64,000 bases of DNA from Paenibacillus sp. V4I7 (GTDB lineage: Bacteria > Bacillota > Bacilli > Paenibacillales > NBRC-103111). Position 1 is the first letter of the stretch, and every line of letters begins with the position of its first letter. The notes beneath the pieces are model-generated. The model did no database searches. It was not told the DNA's origin and saw nothing but the letters and a program-made list of their open reading frames with translations. The translations under genes were made by a program, and so were the position numbers. Positions 18,095 to 27,131 of the stretch are shown in pieces. The stretch is taken from contig NZ_JAUSZD010000002.1 of the NCBI RefSeq assembly GCF_030817275.1, positions 5,146,001 through 5,210,000 of the forward strand, in the 5' to 3' direction.

Positions 18095-18638
18095 GTAAGC
18101 AGGTTATGCGACTGAGTCTTCTTTCTCGCGCGTATACTCATCCGAATTTTCCCCTCCAGACTGTTACCAGCCTTCACCAGCTCGGACTTACTCGCTACTA
18201 CGGAACGATCCGCCATCTCGAAGCACATCGATTCGGCTTTCCCTTTAAGGTTATACCTCCCTACCTTGTCTACGTTTGCGTCAAGGAGACTACGAGACTT
18301 CCCTCGGTTATCTGCACATTCTATTCCATCCAACCTGATCCTAATCACGTCGATGAGCCTGGCAGGTCATATCCCTTTGTTTGTTTCCCTGCAAGATATA
18401 ACATATTTGCATAAGTTTCCCCGTTTGTTTGGCGGGTCACCCAACATCGCCGCCACCTCTGGATCACCGCATTCCGGGCTGGATTTTTCCTGCAGGCCCT
18501 TCAGATTCTCTCTCACGAGAGACAACCTGCCAATCCTAACCCTGCTGGATTAGGACCTCTACTTCGGCTACGGCACTTTAAAAGGTAAAGTTACCGAGTG
18601 GATTTGAACCACTTAGATTGTGCGACTGTGAGGCGCAC
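18095..18638 (-). mobile_element. 5' part of a group IIC intron ribozyme
   Basis: Read on the minus strand from 18638 the sequence starts GTGCGCC, the group II intron 5' consensus. It continues with a domain I pattern close to known group IIC introns: the pair AAGTGG/CCACT, then GTTGTCTCTCGTGAGAGAG followed by AATCTGAAGG and CTGCAGGAAAAATCC. It proceeds to 'TCCGTAGTAGCGAG', commonly found just before the reverse transcriptase region. The reverse transcriptase, domain V and the 3' end are missing. The 5' end sits just after the hairpin terminator of ABC copy 3, the typical target of IIC introns. Confidence 0.7.
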
Positions 18639-18642
18639 AAAC

Positions 18643-18674
18643 AAACCGGACCCCCTTATTTGGAGTTCCGGTTT
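18643..18674 (-). terminator. Terminator of cassette copy 3, intron target
   Basis: Perfect eight-base arms AAACCGGA (18643-18650) and TCCGGTTT (18667-18674) enclose a C-rich loop. On the minus strand it follows the ABC stop and is followed by GTTT and then the intron 5' end. It is a clear Rho-independent hairpin whose T tract has been interrupted by the intron. Confidence 0.75.
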
Positions 18675-18681
18675 ATAAACA

Positions 18682-19356
18682 CTAAACAACTTCATTCAAC
18701 CGCCCATCCCGAAACCGCACAATCCGCTTCGCCTGTTGTGCAATCAATAAGTCATGCGTAATCAAAATAATCGTCCGACCTTGTGCATTTAATCTCTTTA
18801 AAATGTTTAAAATCTCCACACCAGTCTTCGAATCTAACGCTCCCGTAGGCTCATCCGCCAAAATGATCGGAGGATCACCTGCCAACGTTCGCGCAATAGC
18901 AACACGCTGCTGTTGTCCACCAGATAACTCCGATGGATGGTGCTTCCATCGATCCAATAAATCCACCGATTTTAGTGCATGTAAAACGAGTGGCTCTCTT
19001 TCCTTTTTGCTCATTCCCCGATAGATCAAAGGCAACTCCACATTCTCATAAGTACTTAATCTCGGCAGCAAGTTGAAGCTCTGAAAAACAAATCCAATCT
19101 TCTGATTACGAATCTCAGCAAGCTGAGATTCCTTAAGCACGTTTATTGCTTGACCATCTAAGTCATAAATACCTTTATCTATAACATCCAAACACCCGAT
19201 GATGTTCATTAATGTTGTTTTGCCGGAACCTGACGGTCCCATAATAGCTACGAACTCTCCATGATCAATATCTAGCGAGACGTCATCTAACGCTTTAATC
19301 GTTTCCTCGCCCATCGTATAATATTTACTTGCATTCTCGATATGGATTAACGTCAT
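18682..19356 (-). CDS. LolD/MacB-type ABC ATPase, cassette copy 3
   Basis: The 224-residue ATPase is complete. It has Walker A 'GPSGSGKTT', the Q loop in 'FVFQSFNLLP', the signature 'LSGGQQQR', Walker B 'IILADEPTGALD' and the switch His in 'ILITHD'. The family (LolD, MacB, YknY) energises export or lipoprotein/peptide extraction together with an FtsX-type permease. The ATG at 19356 follows GGAGGTGAAGG. No permease or adaptor gene lies downstream: the cassette ends in a terminator. The upstream neighbour is the split sigK-like sequence. It is the best preserved of the three ATPase copies, and may still be able to serve a permease encoded elsewhere. Confidence 0.88.
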   Translation of the reverse strand: MTLIHIENASKYYTMGEETIKALDDVSLDIDHGEFVAIMGPSGSGKTTLMNIIGCLDVIDKGIYDLDGQAINVLKESQLAEIRNQKIGFVFQSFNLLPRLSTYENVELPLIYRGMSKKEREPLVLHALKSVDLLDRWKHHPSELSGGQQQRVAIARTLAGDPPIILADEPTGALDSKTGVEILNILKRLNAQGRTIILITHDLLIAQQAKRIVRFRDGRLNEVV

Positions 19357-19415
19357 AACCTTCACCTCCATTACTTGCACAGAGTCCAAATAAATGAAGT
19401 ATCCGATTCCAATCC

Positions 19416-20033
19416 TTACCGCTTCGCCTTATAAAACTCATGATACAGCTTCATGAGCGCCCTTTTCTCAATCCGAGACACATAGGAGCGGCTAATGCCC
19501 AGCTCCTTCGCAATCTCCCGCTGCGTCCTCTCTTCCCCGCCAAGTTCCAGACCAAACCGGCCAACGACGACTTCCTTCTCGCGATCGTCCAATATCTCCA
19601 GATTGCGATAGATTTTGCTCTTCTCTATCTTGAGCTGCACCTTATCTACGACATCGTCTGCTTCCGTCCCGAGGATGTCGATCAACGTAATTTCGTTCCC
19701 CTCTTTGTCCGTTCCGATGGGATCATGCAAGGACACATCTTTGCGCGTTTTCTTCAATGAGCGAAGATGCATAAGTATTTCGTTCTCAATACAGCGAGCT
19801 GCGAATGTCGCGAGCTTGGTCCCTTTGTTCGGCGAGAACGACTCGATAGCAACTTATTGGTTAAGTTAAAAACCATTACCACCATCACATGAGTAATTAA
19901 ATTCATCCGAGGTTACTCATCACGGCAGCAAGACTTTTTACGTTGCTTCGTGTCCACAACCTCAAAAAATTCGACAATACTGGGGAAGATCTAGAGGATT
20001 TGATCTCGATCGGGACGATAGGCTTGATCAAAC
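19416..20033 (-). pseudogene. sigK: SigK-like fragment, copy 3, split by a 183-base inversion
   Basis: The minus-strand frame at 19416-19850 encodes the SigK C-terminal part beginning exactly at 'AIESFSPN'. The missing preceding part, from the shared 5' border through 'SIGTIGLIK', is found on the plus strand at about 19935-20033. Turning round the segment 19851-20033 restores the continuous frame seen in copies 1, 2 and 4, with the codons for Lys and Ala meeting correctly. The inverted piece also carries about 86 bases that lie upstream of the cassette. The copy is therefore interrupted in its present state. Beyond it lies an IS6 remnant. Confidence 0.8.
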
Positions 20034-20053
20034 ATGGGATGGGACGAATCAGT

Positions 20054-20386
20054 ATGAAATCAAAAGATCATGTATTTAAATGGAACATTACGAAGCTGAT
20101 ATGATCCTATTAACCGTTAGATGGCATTTAAAATATTGCTTGAGTTATAGAGATGTCGCAGAAATGATAAAAGAGCGAGGATTGAATATCTCTCATACTA
20201 CGATCATGAGATGGGTCCATGAGTTCGGACCTGAAAACTATGATGGGATTTAAGTCATTCCAGACAGCCGAAGAAACGTTAGCGGGAATTGAAGCCTTTC
20301 ATATGCTCAGGAAACAGCAGGTTGAAATATCGCCTGCTATTTCCGATGTTGAATGGATTAATAAATTATTTGGATTGGCTGTATAG
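20054..20386 (+). pseudogene. IS6-family transposase remnant with frameshift and deletion
   Basis: The sequence begins with an IS6-type N-terminus (ATG at 20054, 'KDHVFKW'). It loses one base at about 20085 and continues in another frame with 'LLTVRWHLKYCLSYRDVAEMI' and 'ISHTTIMRWVHEFGP', the helix-turn-helix region of IS240-like transposases. After a large internal deletion it resumes as 'FQTAEETLAGIEAFHMLRK' and ends 'EWINKLFGLAV' at 20386. The catalytic DDE core is gone. It lies between the third sigK'-ABC cassette and a truncated permease gene, and probably broke the latter. Confidence 0.85.
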
Positions 20387-20387
20387 T

Positions 20388-20540
20388 TTATCCAATAAAG
20401 TAAGGTATACTTGGCAGTTTTATTATTTGTAATACAACCACAATGAGTACCACCGAACTGATGACTCGGAACAAAACATTCAGCTTATACACTTTCTTAT
20501 TCTTGAAGCTGATCCATATGAGAGACAAGTATGATTTCAT
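20388..20540 (-). pseudogene. N-terminal stub of an ABC-2 type permease
   Basis: From the ATG at 20540, with GGAGTGAGGAAC upstream, about 50 codons read 'MKSYLSLIWISFKNKKVYKLN' in part and run into a hydrophobic helix rich in Val, Leu and Ile. This resembles the N-terminus of ABC-2 family permeases that export unknown compounds. The frame ends at 20388, two bases from the end of the IS6 remnant, so the gene was cut off there. The downstream partner and the ATPase are not present. Confidence 0.55.
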
Positions 20541-20592
20541 GATGTTCCTCACTCCTTGCCCCGCGACCGGCCGATACTTATTAAGATGTATT

Positions 20593-23500
20593 CTATTTGG
20601 AACTCACTTTCTGCCAGGTGGTAATAAGCGATTGAGCATCCGTATTAAGAATCGCTTTGGCACTGTCTTTAACATTATTACGTAAGGCTTCATTATTTAA
20701 GTGCTTTATAAAATCCTGCATATGTTTAATCGCATTATCCTGTTTCCCGATTTCAAGTCGATGTTGTACCTGCTTAAGAGCATTGGTAAGCTGTGGTATC
20801 ACCGCTCCGCTTAATTCTCCTGAATCCGTGTAACGAGTTATTAAATGTTCCATGGCATATACACTTGTTGTAACGCTAACATGAAATGTGTTCTGAAGCT
20901 TGTTACCTGCAGCATCCTCGATTGCAACAGTTGTCGTCTTATCTCCTAAATTTCCAGCCATATCAATATCTATACTTTGCATTGTTTGAGGATTAATCTT
21001 ATATTCCGTACCATCCACGATGATTTGTGCAGATTTTATGGCTGATAAGTTATCCCATACTTTGAAGTTTAGAGCCATGTAATCCTCGAAGGAATCTCCT
21101 TCTTTCAACATATTCCAATTTGCAGAAAGTGAAAATGAAGGCAAATCCTTACTCACTATTGTTTTTCCCTGAGATACATTTCCTGAGGTATCAATAGTCT
21201 TTATTAAAATAGTAAAGTCTTTACCCTTTTGAATTCCCGGTAGAACAGCAGTTTGTATTCCTCTATTAACATCTATTACACTGCCAACCTGCTGTCCATT
21301 GCTTAATAGAGTGATTTGCACCTTCTGACCATCAATATCATAGGGACCATCCCAAAGCAACTTCATACTGTCAGTTCCGCTGATCACTTGAACATTTTCC
21401 ACATTGCCTGGAGGAACATTGTCTTTCACAGGAACAGGCGGTGGAGTTGGTGCTGTAAATACAGCTGGGTCACCGAAGGTAAATTTATCAAAGTTATATA
21501 ACCAATCTCCACCTTTAAACAACATGAAAACAATGTGCTTTCCTGTTATAGGCGTTGTTACATCCGCTGAGAAAACCTTGAATTTCTGCCATCCGCCGGT
21601 TCCTGTAACAGTACTAGTCGCAATAACGGGACCGTTCATGCTGTCCATTCTTAATTCTATAGTTCCTCCACCCGTATCACTTGCAGCATTAACATGGAAT
21701 TTTGAAGGACTTGTACTTCCAAAATCGACGTAATTGTACATGGCATATGGGTTATTAGGACCGTATATTCCGGCCAAGTAGGTTTGCCCTCCTCCATTTT
21801 CCGTACCGAAACCTACGCCACTGGTATAGTTTTCAGCTTCTAGCTTACCATATGCATCTCTTGCTTTGCCCTTCACTGTTGTAAAGGTGAACCAATCCAA
21901 ATTACAGGGTGAATCACTTCCGTTTGTTCCATGAAACACTAGATATACATCATGAACACCAACGGCTTTGGTATCGTCTATGTTAGACATAATGTCTACC
22001 CAGTTATTCCAATTACCTAAAGCAGGAATTCCAATAACACCTACAGTGGGTCCGTTCAAACTGTCTAACTTAATTTCAATAGTACCCCCTTGATTGCCGC
22101 TTGTTACATGAGCAGTAACACCTGCGGCACCGGATCCAAAGTCAATTCCTTTATAAGAGGCATAAGCATTGTTTTTAATACCATCTATAAATCCCCACTC
22201 CGCATTTTTACTTAGACCTGAACTGCTGTCGAAATTACCAGCTTTAAGCCTTGCATATGCATCTGTTTTTGTAGGATCCGTTGTAGTGAATTTGAACGAA
22301 TTTAAATTAAATAAGTATTGATCTTTCGTCTTTGTGAAGGCAAGATATACATCATGTTTTCCCGTAACTGTACTTTGGTTCCCTTGATCATCCTTAAGAA
22401 GTGTAACGGCATCCGTATAATTATTCCAACCGCCTGTTCCTTCTACGTTTAAGGTGCCAACTTTGGGACCATTCAACGAATCAAGCCTTATTTCAATATT
22501 ACCTCCATCTGTTCCGCTAGCTGCTCTAGCAATAAAGCCAATAGCACCGGTGGATCCAAAATCAACATTTTTATAAGCCGCAAAGAATCCTGACTGAATT
22601 CCACCCAGCTGCAGTGTACCTTCTGAACTGCCCTCTAAGATAAATCCGGTACCCACATTATAGCTTTCCGCTTCTATTGTATTGTAAGGATTTTTTGCGG
22701 CATAATTTATTGTAACATCCTGTGGTTCTATAACAGTTAATGCTTCAACAGCACTTGATGACGCCCAGGATTCATAAGTTCCGGAAAGCAGTTGCCCTGC
22801 CCAGTTGCCATCCACGATATTGTCTGAATTTCGATTATTCCATGCCATTTGAGTATTGAAAGCAAGCCAATAATTAAGATCGTTGCTAAACTGCTTATAT
22901 GCACTTTCACTTCTCTCATTCACAGCCTTTTGAAGATAGGCCAGATTACGGATTAATATCGTTTTACCGCCCTTTAAGTCCCCATTCGGCCCTTCGTAGC
23001 GCAACAAATGGTTGGCGTCAACTAAATGAGTTTGGGTAAAGTTAGCTGCTTTCACTGCATCATCGAGATATACGGTATTTCCGGTTATTTGATACAGGCC
23101 TACTGCTGCGCCTATGAAAGTACCCTGATTATAATGAGTTGCATCCGGGACTGCGCCTTTCTCAATTTCTATACGGTCATATACTTTTCCATTGCCGTCA
23201 GTAAGCATAGTCTTGCCCCATCTGTATATTTTAGAAGCTGCATCTAAATAATGTTCATCCTGAGTAATGTTATACATATAAACAGCTGCTTCAGCCGCTG
23301 GGAAATTAATGCAGGCATTCTTTGTGGTATGCTCACTATTCAACCACCAAATGCCGCCATTTGCAAAGTTGTCATCCCATTGCGTGTCATATACGAAGTC
23401 AAAATAATACTTGGCCTTATCTAAATATCTTTGTTCCTTGGTAATTTCATAAGCTCTCGCAGATGCCATGGCCCACCACATGATATCATCGTTGAAATGA

Positions 23501-23907
23501 TTGTTTGTCCAATCTTCTCCGAATTTTGCTACTGTACCGTCAAATATATCATCGATCTGAGTTCTAAGTTTTGATTTCAAACTAGGATCAGATGTGTGTA
23601 CATAGGCATCCATGACCATTTCCCAAAGTTCCGCTTCTACCCAGAAGCCTTGATAGTTGTTGCCATGATCAGAATTCGTCCAAAAATACTTTGCATCACT
23701 ATCCCAAAACTTTGTGTTAAATGCTTCTATGGCAACGTCTGCATCTGACGAAGTAAATGCATTGGCTTTTGTGATGGCTACGTCTGCATCTGACGAAGTG
23801 AATGCATTGGCTTTTGTGCTTGTAATGGCAGACATCGTAGTAAAACTCAAGGAACACGCCAATGTTAATACTATGAATTTAAATGGTTTAACTTTTTTCA
23901 ATTCCAT
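20593..23907 (-). CDS. Secreted GH76 alpha-1,6-mannanase with CBM6-like modules
   Basis: The 1104-residue protein starts with a signal peptide and then a GH76 domain (about residues 45-390). The paired catalytic aspartates are in 'HFNDDIMWW' near residue 140. GH76 enzymes are retaining endo-alpha-1,6-mannanases acting on fungal or actinobacterial mannan. Three carbohydrate-binding modules of the CBM6 type follow (about 410-545, 550-680, 685-820; each starts 'xEAExY'-like and carries 'DFGS' and 'EIRLDSLNGP'). A fibronectin-III-like domain (about 835-930) and an undefined C-terminal region end the protein. It is the last gene of the operon that begins with GH125, so the cell can cut mannan outside and finish it inside. 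An in-frame 45-base duplication sits at the signal-peptide border. No surface anchor is evident. Confidence 0.9.
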   Translation of the reverse strand: MELKKVKPFKFIVLTLACSLSFTTMSAITSTKANAFTSSDADVAITKANAFTSSDADVAIEAFNTKFWDSDAKYFWTNSDHGNNYQGFWVEAELWEMVMDAYVHTSDPSLKSKLRTQIDDIFDGTVAKFGEDWTNNHFNDDIMWWAMASARAYEITKEQRYLDKAKYYFDFVYDTQWDDNFANGGIWWLNSEHTTKNACINFPAAEAAVYMYNITQDEHYLDAASKIYRWGKTMLTDGNGKVYDRIEIEKGAVPDATHYNQGTFIGAAVGLYQITGNTVYLDDAVKAANFTQTHLVDANHLLRYEGPNGDLKGGKTILIRNLAYLQKAVNERSESAYKQFSNDLNYWLAFNTQMAWNNRNSDNIVDGNWAGQLLSGTYESWASSSAVEALTVIEPQDVTINYAAKNPYNTIEAESYNVGTGFILEGSSEGTLQLGGIQSGFFAAYKNVDFGSTGAIGFIARAASGTDGGNIEIRLDSLNGPKVGTLNVEGTGGWNNYTDAVTLLKDDQGNQSTVTGKHDVYLAFTKTKDQYLFNLNSFKFTTTDPTKTDAYARLKAGNFDSSSGLSKNAEWGFIDGIKNNAYASYKGIDFGSGAAGVTAHVTSGNQGGTIEIKLDSLNGPTVGVIGIPALGNWNNWVDIMSNIDDTKAVGVHDVYLVFHGTNGSDSPCNLDWFTFTTVKGKARDAYGKLEAENYTSGVGFGTENGGGQTYLAGIYGPNNPYAMYNYVDFGSTSPSKFHVNAASDTGGGTIELRMDSMNGPVIATSTVTGTGGWQKFKVFSADVTTPITGKHIVFMLFKGGDWLYNFDKFTFGDPAVFTAPTPPPVPVKDNVPPGNVENVQVISGTDSMKLLWDGPYDIDGQKVQITLLSNGQQVGSVIDVNRGIQTAVLPGIQKGKDFTILIKTIDTSGNVSQGKTIVSKDLPSFSLSANWNMLKEGDSFEDYMALNFKVWDNLSAIKSAQIIVDGTEYKINPQTMQSIDIDMAGNLGDKTTTVAIEDAAGNKLQNTFHVSVTTSVYAMEHLITRYTDSGELSGAVIPQLTNALKQVQHRLEIGKQDNAIKHMQDFIKHLNNEALRNNVKDSAKAILNTDAQSLITTWQKVSSK
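23729..23818. repeat. 45-base tandem duplication in GH76 gene
   Basis: Two adjacent 45-base units (23729-23773 and 23774-23818) match at 43 positions. They duplicate the 15 residues 'TKANAFTSSDADVAI' around the expected signal-peptidase site and keep the frame. Confidence 0.9.
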
Positions 23908-23930
23908 CTCACACCTCCAATGTAATAGAA

Positions 23931-25280
23931 CTATTTAATTACCTTAGAAATCTTGTCAACCATATCGTTTAGGTTGCTGACAGGTGCTTTCCCTGTCAAA
24001 ACATTATTCCATGAAGCCTCTACAAATGGATTTGCTTTACCTGCCCATGTGGTTAGGAATCGTACGGGTTGAACATTCTTGGATTGGAGAATATGATTCA
24101 CACCTTCGGCAACATCAGCATGCTTGGAAGAAGTTAAAAAGTCGAAGTAGGCTTTTGCAGCATCCTTATGTGCGGCAGGAGCAACGGGATTTTGCGGCAA
24201 TACTTCTGCATACATGGTCGAATCCAAATATTTAAGCACTTTCCAGATCGCATCCGGATTTTTAATGTTGGAAGGGCTGCTCCAACCAACTGCATCGTAA
24301 ATTTCCGATTGTGAGTTTACTACAGGACCTGGAACAAAGCCCCAATCTAAATTAGGTGCAGTTCTGATCAAATCATCCGCAATCCATTGACCTTGTTGCG
24401 TCATCGCCACAGTACCAGCTTTAAAATTGCTGATGACGTTTGTTTGGTCGAAGTTCGGCGGGATCATGGAGCCGTTAGCGATTGCAGCCTTATATTTTTC
24501 TAAACCTTCAATAAACTGCGGACTGATTTCAACTTTGGTAGGTTTCACGATTCCATTGGCAAATGGCGCACCACCGGCAGAAACCGAATATAAGGATAAT
24601 TTGAATGGGTCAACGGTTGCATACAATCCATATTGCTGCACGCCTCCCTTTTTAGAAGAAAGCTTAAGTGCATCTGCAAACATTTCATCATAAGTCCAAC
24701 CAGCTTTGGGCTCAGCTAATCCTGCCTCCTTGAAGAGTTTCTTGTTATAGAAATAACCATATGTATTTAAAAGACCAGGCAGCCCATATAATTTGCCGCC
24801 ATCTAACTTCCACGCATCCAGTACACCGTTATAAAAACCATCCATAAACTCCTTATCTCCAGCTGCCTTAGCACTCCAGTCATACAGTCTTCCTTCCGCA
24901 CCGTTGGCAATCACCATATCATTGCCTGTCATGAATATATCGGGACCCTGATTGGCTGTTATCATTTGATTGATTTTTAGGCCATAATCGGATAATGGCG
25001 CAGGAATCATTTTCACAGTAATACCTGGATTCGCTGTTTCGAATTTTTTCATAGATGCCATAATCTTTTCATTCATAGATGGAGATTCCCAAGTCATAAT
25101 ACTGACTTCAATAGGTGCCGCTTTTGTAGGTTCCTTTGTAGCTGAAGGAGCATTCGTAGTAGCTGCAGCCGAAGTGCTTGAAGTTGGCGCCTTATCAGTA
25201 GAACTGCAAGCTGACAAAGCGAATGGAAATACCATAACGACCGCTAATAATAGACTTGCCCTTGCATGATGTTTTTTCAT
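23931..25280 (-). CDS. Extracellular sugar-binding lipoprotein (mannan locus)
   Basis: From the ATG at 25280, preceded by CGGGAGG, the 449-residue protein has a lipoprotein signal peptide with lipobox 'LSAC' near residue 25 and a Ser/Thr/Ala-rich tether. A family-1 solute-binding domain of the UgpB/MalE class follows. It delivers oligosaccharides to the two permeases encoded just upstream. Its place between the permeases and the GH76 gene, in an operon opened by GH125, makes alpha-1,6-linked manno-oligosaccharides the likely substrate, by context. The ATPase is not encoded here. Confidence 0.92.
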   Translation of the reverse strand: MKKHHARASLLLAVVMVFPFALSACSSTDKAPTSSTSAAATTNAPSATKEPTKAAPIEVSIMTWESPSMNEKIMASMKKFETANPGITVKMIPAPLSDYGLKINQMITANQGPDIFMTGNDMVIANGAEGRLYDWSAKAAGDKEFMDGFYNGVLDAWKLDGGKLYGLPGLLNTYGYFYNKKLFKEAGLAEPKAGWTYDEMFADALKLSSKKGGVQQYGLYATVDPFKLSLYSVSAGGAPFANGIVKPTKVEISPQFIEGLEKYKAAIANGSMIPPNFDQTNVISNFKAGTVAMTQQGQWIADDLIRTAPNLDWGFVPGPVVNSQSEIYDAVGWSSPSNIKNPDAIWKVLKYLDSTMYAEVLPQNPVAPAAHKDAAKAYFDFLTSSKHADVAEGVNHILQSKNVQPVRFLTTWAGKANPFVEASWNNVLTGKAPVSNLNDMVDKISKVIK

Positions 25281-25383
25281 TTTGTAATACCTCCCGTTTT
25301 TTATAGAAAAAACTTTTTTACTTTTAAGTATAAATGACATTTCAAATCATTTTTTTGACATTCCCCCTTTCAATGAGTCGAGG

Positions 25384-26214
25384 CTATTTCAAACCAGCGG
25401 AATTGACCGATCCAAGACCTTGCATGAAATACTTTTGGCCGATAAAAAAGATAATCAGCATGGGAAGCATATAAAGCAGATCAGCCGCCATAAAATAATT
25501 CCATTGCGTTGTCCATGTGGATGCGTATGAAGCCATGGAAACAGCCAAAGGCCACTTTGATTGATCAACCAAATAGATAACAGGTTCAAGATACTGGTTC
25601 CAAGAACCCTGAAACGAAAAAATCATCATGGTGATAATAATGGGCATAGACATCGGCACAATAACGTTCCATAATATTCGAAGATCATTCGCACCATCTA
25701 TCTTCGCCGCTTCATCAAAGGATTTTGGAATGGTACTCGAAAATTGGATAAACAAAAATGTAAAGGATGCATTTCCGAAAAACGCAGGAACGATGATAGG
25801 AAGCCAAGTATTATACCAACCCAGTGATGTATATAAATGGAACAAGGGAATCAAACCAATAAATCCTGGTAACATCAGACTTCCTACAAATAAAGAAAAC
25901 CACATTTTACGCCCCGGAAATCTCAAACGACCTAGGCCGTACCCTACTAGAACCGAGCTAATGATCTGTCCGATTGTACATAGGACTGCAATAATCATTG
26001 AATTTGAAAACGCTCTCCAGAAATGAATTTGTTCAGTTCCAATTACGAAGTTTTCCCAATTGAATTCTTTGGGGTACCAATCAGGCGGAAGACTGAACAC
26101 ATCATCGTTTCCCTTTAACGCTATAATGATCATCCAAAATAATGGATACAGCATCGAGATTGAGCCAACTAGAAGAATAATAAATCGAAATATTTGAAAT
26201 GCAGAATTTTTCAT
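25384..26214 (-). CDS. Carbohydrate ABC permease, MalG type
   Basis: The 276-residue subunit has six hydrophobic segments and the docking loop 'SFDEAAKIDGANDLRILWNVIVP', typical of CUT1 MalG-type permeases. The ATG at 26214 follows AGAGGGTGGCAG. It lies 12 bases after the partner permease and about 100 bases before the binding-protein gene. It should form the channel for manno-oligosaccharides with that partner. Confidence 0.93.
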   Translation of the reverse strand: MKNSAFQIFRFIILLVGSISMLYPLFWMIIIALKGNDDVFSLPPDWYPKEFNWENFVIGTEQIHFWRAFSNSMIIAVLCTIGQIISSVLVGYGLGRLRFPGRKMWFSLFVGSLMLPGFIGLIPLFHLYTSLGWYNTWLPIIVPAFFGNASFTFLFIQFSSTIPKSFDEAAKIDGANDLRILWNVIVPMSMPIIITMMIFSFQGSWNQYLEPVIYLVDQSKWPLAVSMASYASTWTTQWNYFMAADLLYMLPMLIIFFIGQKYFMQGLGSVNSAGLK

Positions 26215-26226
26215 ACTGCCACCCTC

Positions 26227-27129
26227 TTACCTATTATCATTTTCGTAATAGACAAATCGATTGGAAAATTTATAAGTAACCAATGTAAATAGCATAATGA
26301 TGGCAAACAGGATACTTACTTCTGAAATCGCGTAGCCAAACATCTTGCCATTGAAAGCATCCTGAAATATTTTGAAGTTAAGAAGCATTGTGGAAAAATT
26401 AGGTCCTCCGTTCGTTAATACAAGTACCTGAGTGAACCCTTGGAAAGCTCCAATAATCCCTAAGATGAGTTGAAGAAAAAGAATAGGAGTAATCATCGGA
26501 ATGGTAATCTGGATAAAGCTCATCCACCTTGTGGCTCCATCCACTTGTGCGGCTTCATAAAAGTCTTGAGGGACCGATTGGAGACCGCTTAAAAAGATAA
26601 TCATGGTACCTCCAACCTGCCATAAACCGTTAATAATGACTGAAATCAAAGCTGTATTCTCATCCGTCAACCAAGTTCCTTGAGGGAGCCCTAACAAGTT
26701 TAAAACTTGATTGGCAAGACCATATTGAGGTTGATAAATAAACTTCCATAACGTAAGAGATGCAATAATAGGTAAGACGGTGGGTAAATAATAAAAAGTG
26801 CGAAAATACTTAATGCCGGGAAGGTTTTTGTTTAATAACATGGCTAAGAGTAAACCAAGCGCTAGTGAAGCAGGAACGCTTAGAAAAACAAAGTAAAAAG
26901 TTACTTTTATGGAAGTCCAGAAAGCAGGATCTACTGTAAACATATAAATGTAATTATCAATTCCGACATATTTCGGTTTATTAAAACCATCCCATTCTGT
27001 TAAAGCATAATAAAATGAGGTTATGAGCGGGTAAGCAACAAACACACTGAAACCGATAATGGAAGGTAATATGAATAAATAACCGATGATCAAGGCTTTT
27101 AAATTCTTTTTTTGCACAATTGCTTTCAA
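26227..27129 (-). CDS. Carbohydrate ABC permease, MalF/UgpA type
   Basis: The 300-residue subunit shows six transmembrane helices and the loop 'DFYEAAQVDGATRWMSFIQITIP', the MalF/UgpA-type contact site for the ATPase. It starts at the TTG at 27129 with AAAGGAGG upstream, two bases past the GH125 stop codon, so translation is probably coupled. It is the second gene of the mannan operon. Confidence 0.93.
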   Translation of the reverse strand: MKAIVQKKNLKALIIGYLFILPSIIGFSVFVAYPLITSFYYALTEWDGFNKPKYVGIDNYIYMFTVDPAFWTSIKVTFYFVFLSVPASLALGLLLAMLLNKNLPGIKYFRTFYYLPTVLPIIASLTLWKFIYQPQYGLANQVLNLLGLPQGTWLTDENTALISVIINGLWQVGGTMIIFLSGLQSVPQDFYEAAQVDGATRWMSFIQITIPMITPILFLQLILGIIGAFQGFTQVLVLTNGGPNFSTMLLNFKIFQDAFNGKMFGYAISEVSILFAIIMLFTLVTYKFSNRFVYYENDNR

Positions 27130-27131
27130 TA

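Noticed and set aside
18082..18348. 88-codon minus-strand frame
   Set aside because: It lies within the group II intron ribozyme, whose RNA pattern explains the sequence better than protein coding.
18110..18553. Plus-strand frames over the intron fragment
   Set aside because: They are antisense to the conserved intron RNA and have no ribosome binding site.
18596..18625. tRNA-like T-arm (GGTTCAAATCC on the minus strand)
   Set aside because: No acceptor, D or anticodon arm fits around it. The position and neighbours match domain I of the group IIC intron.
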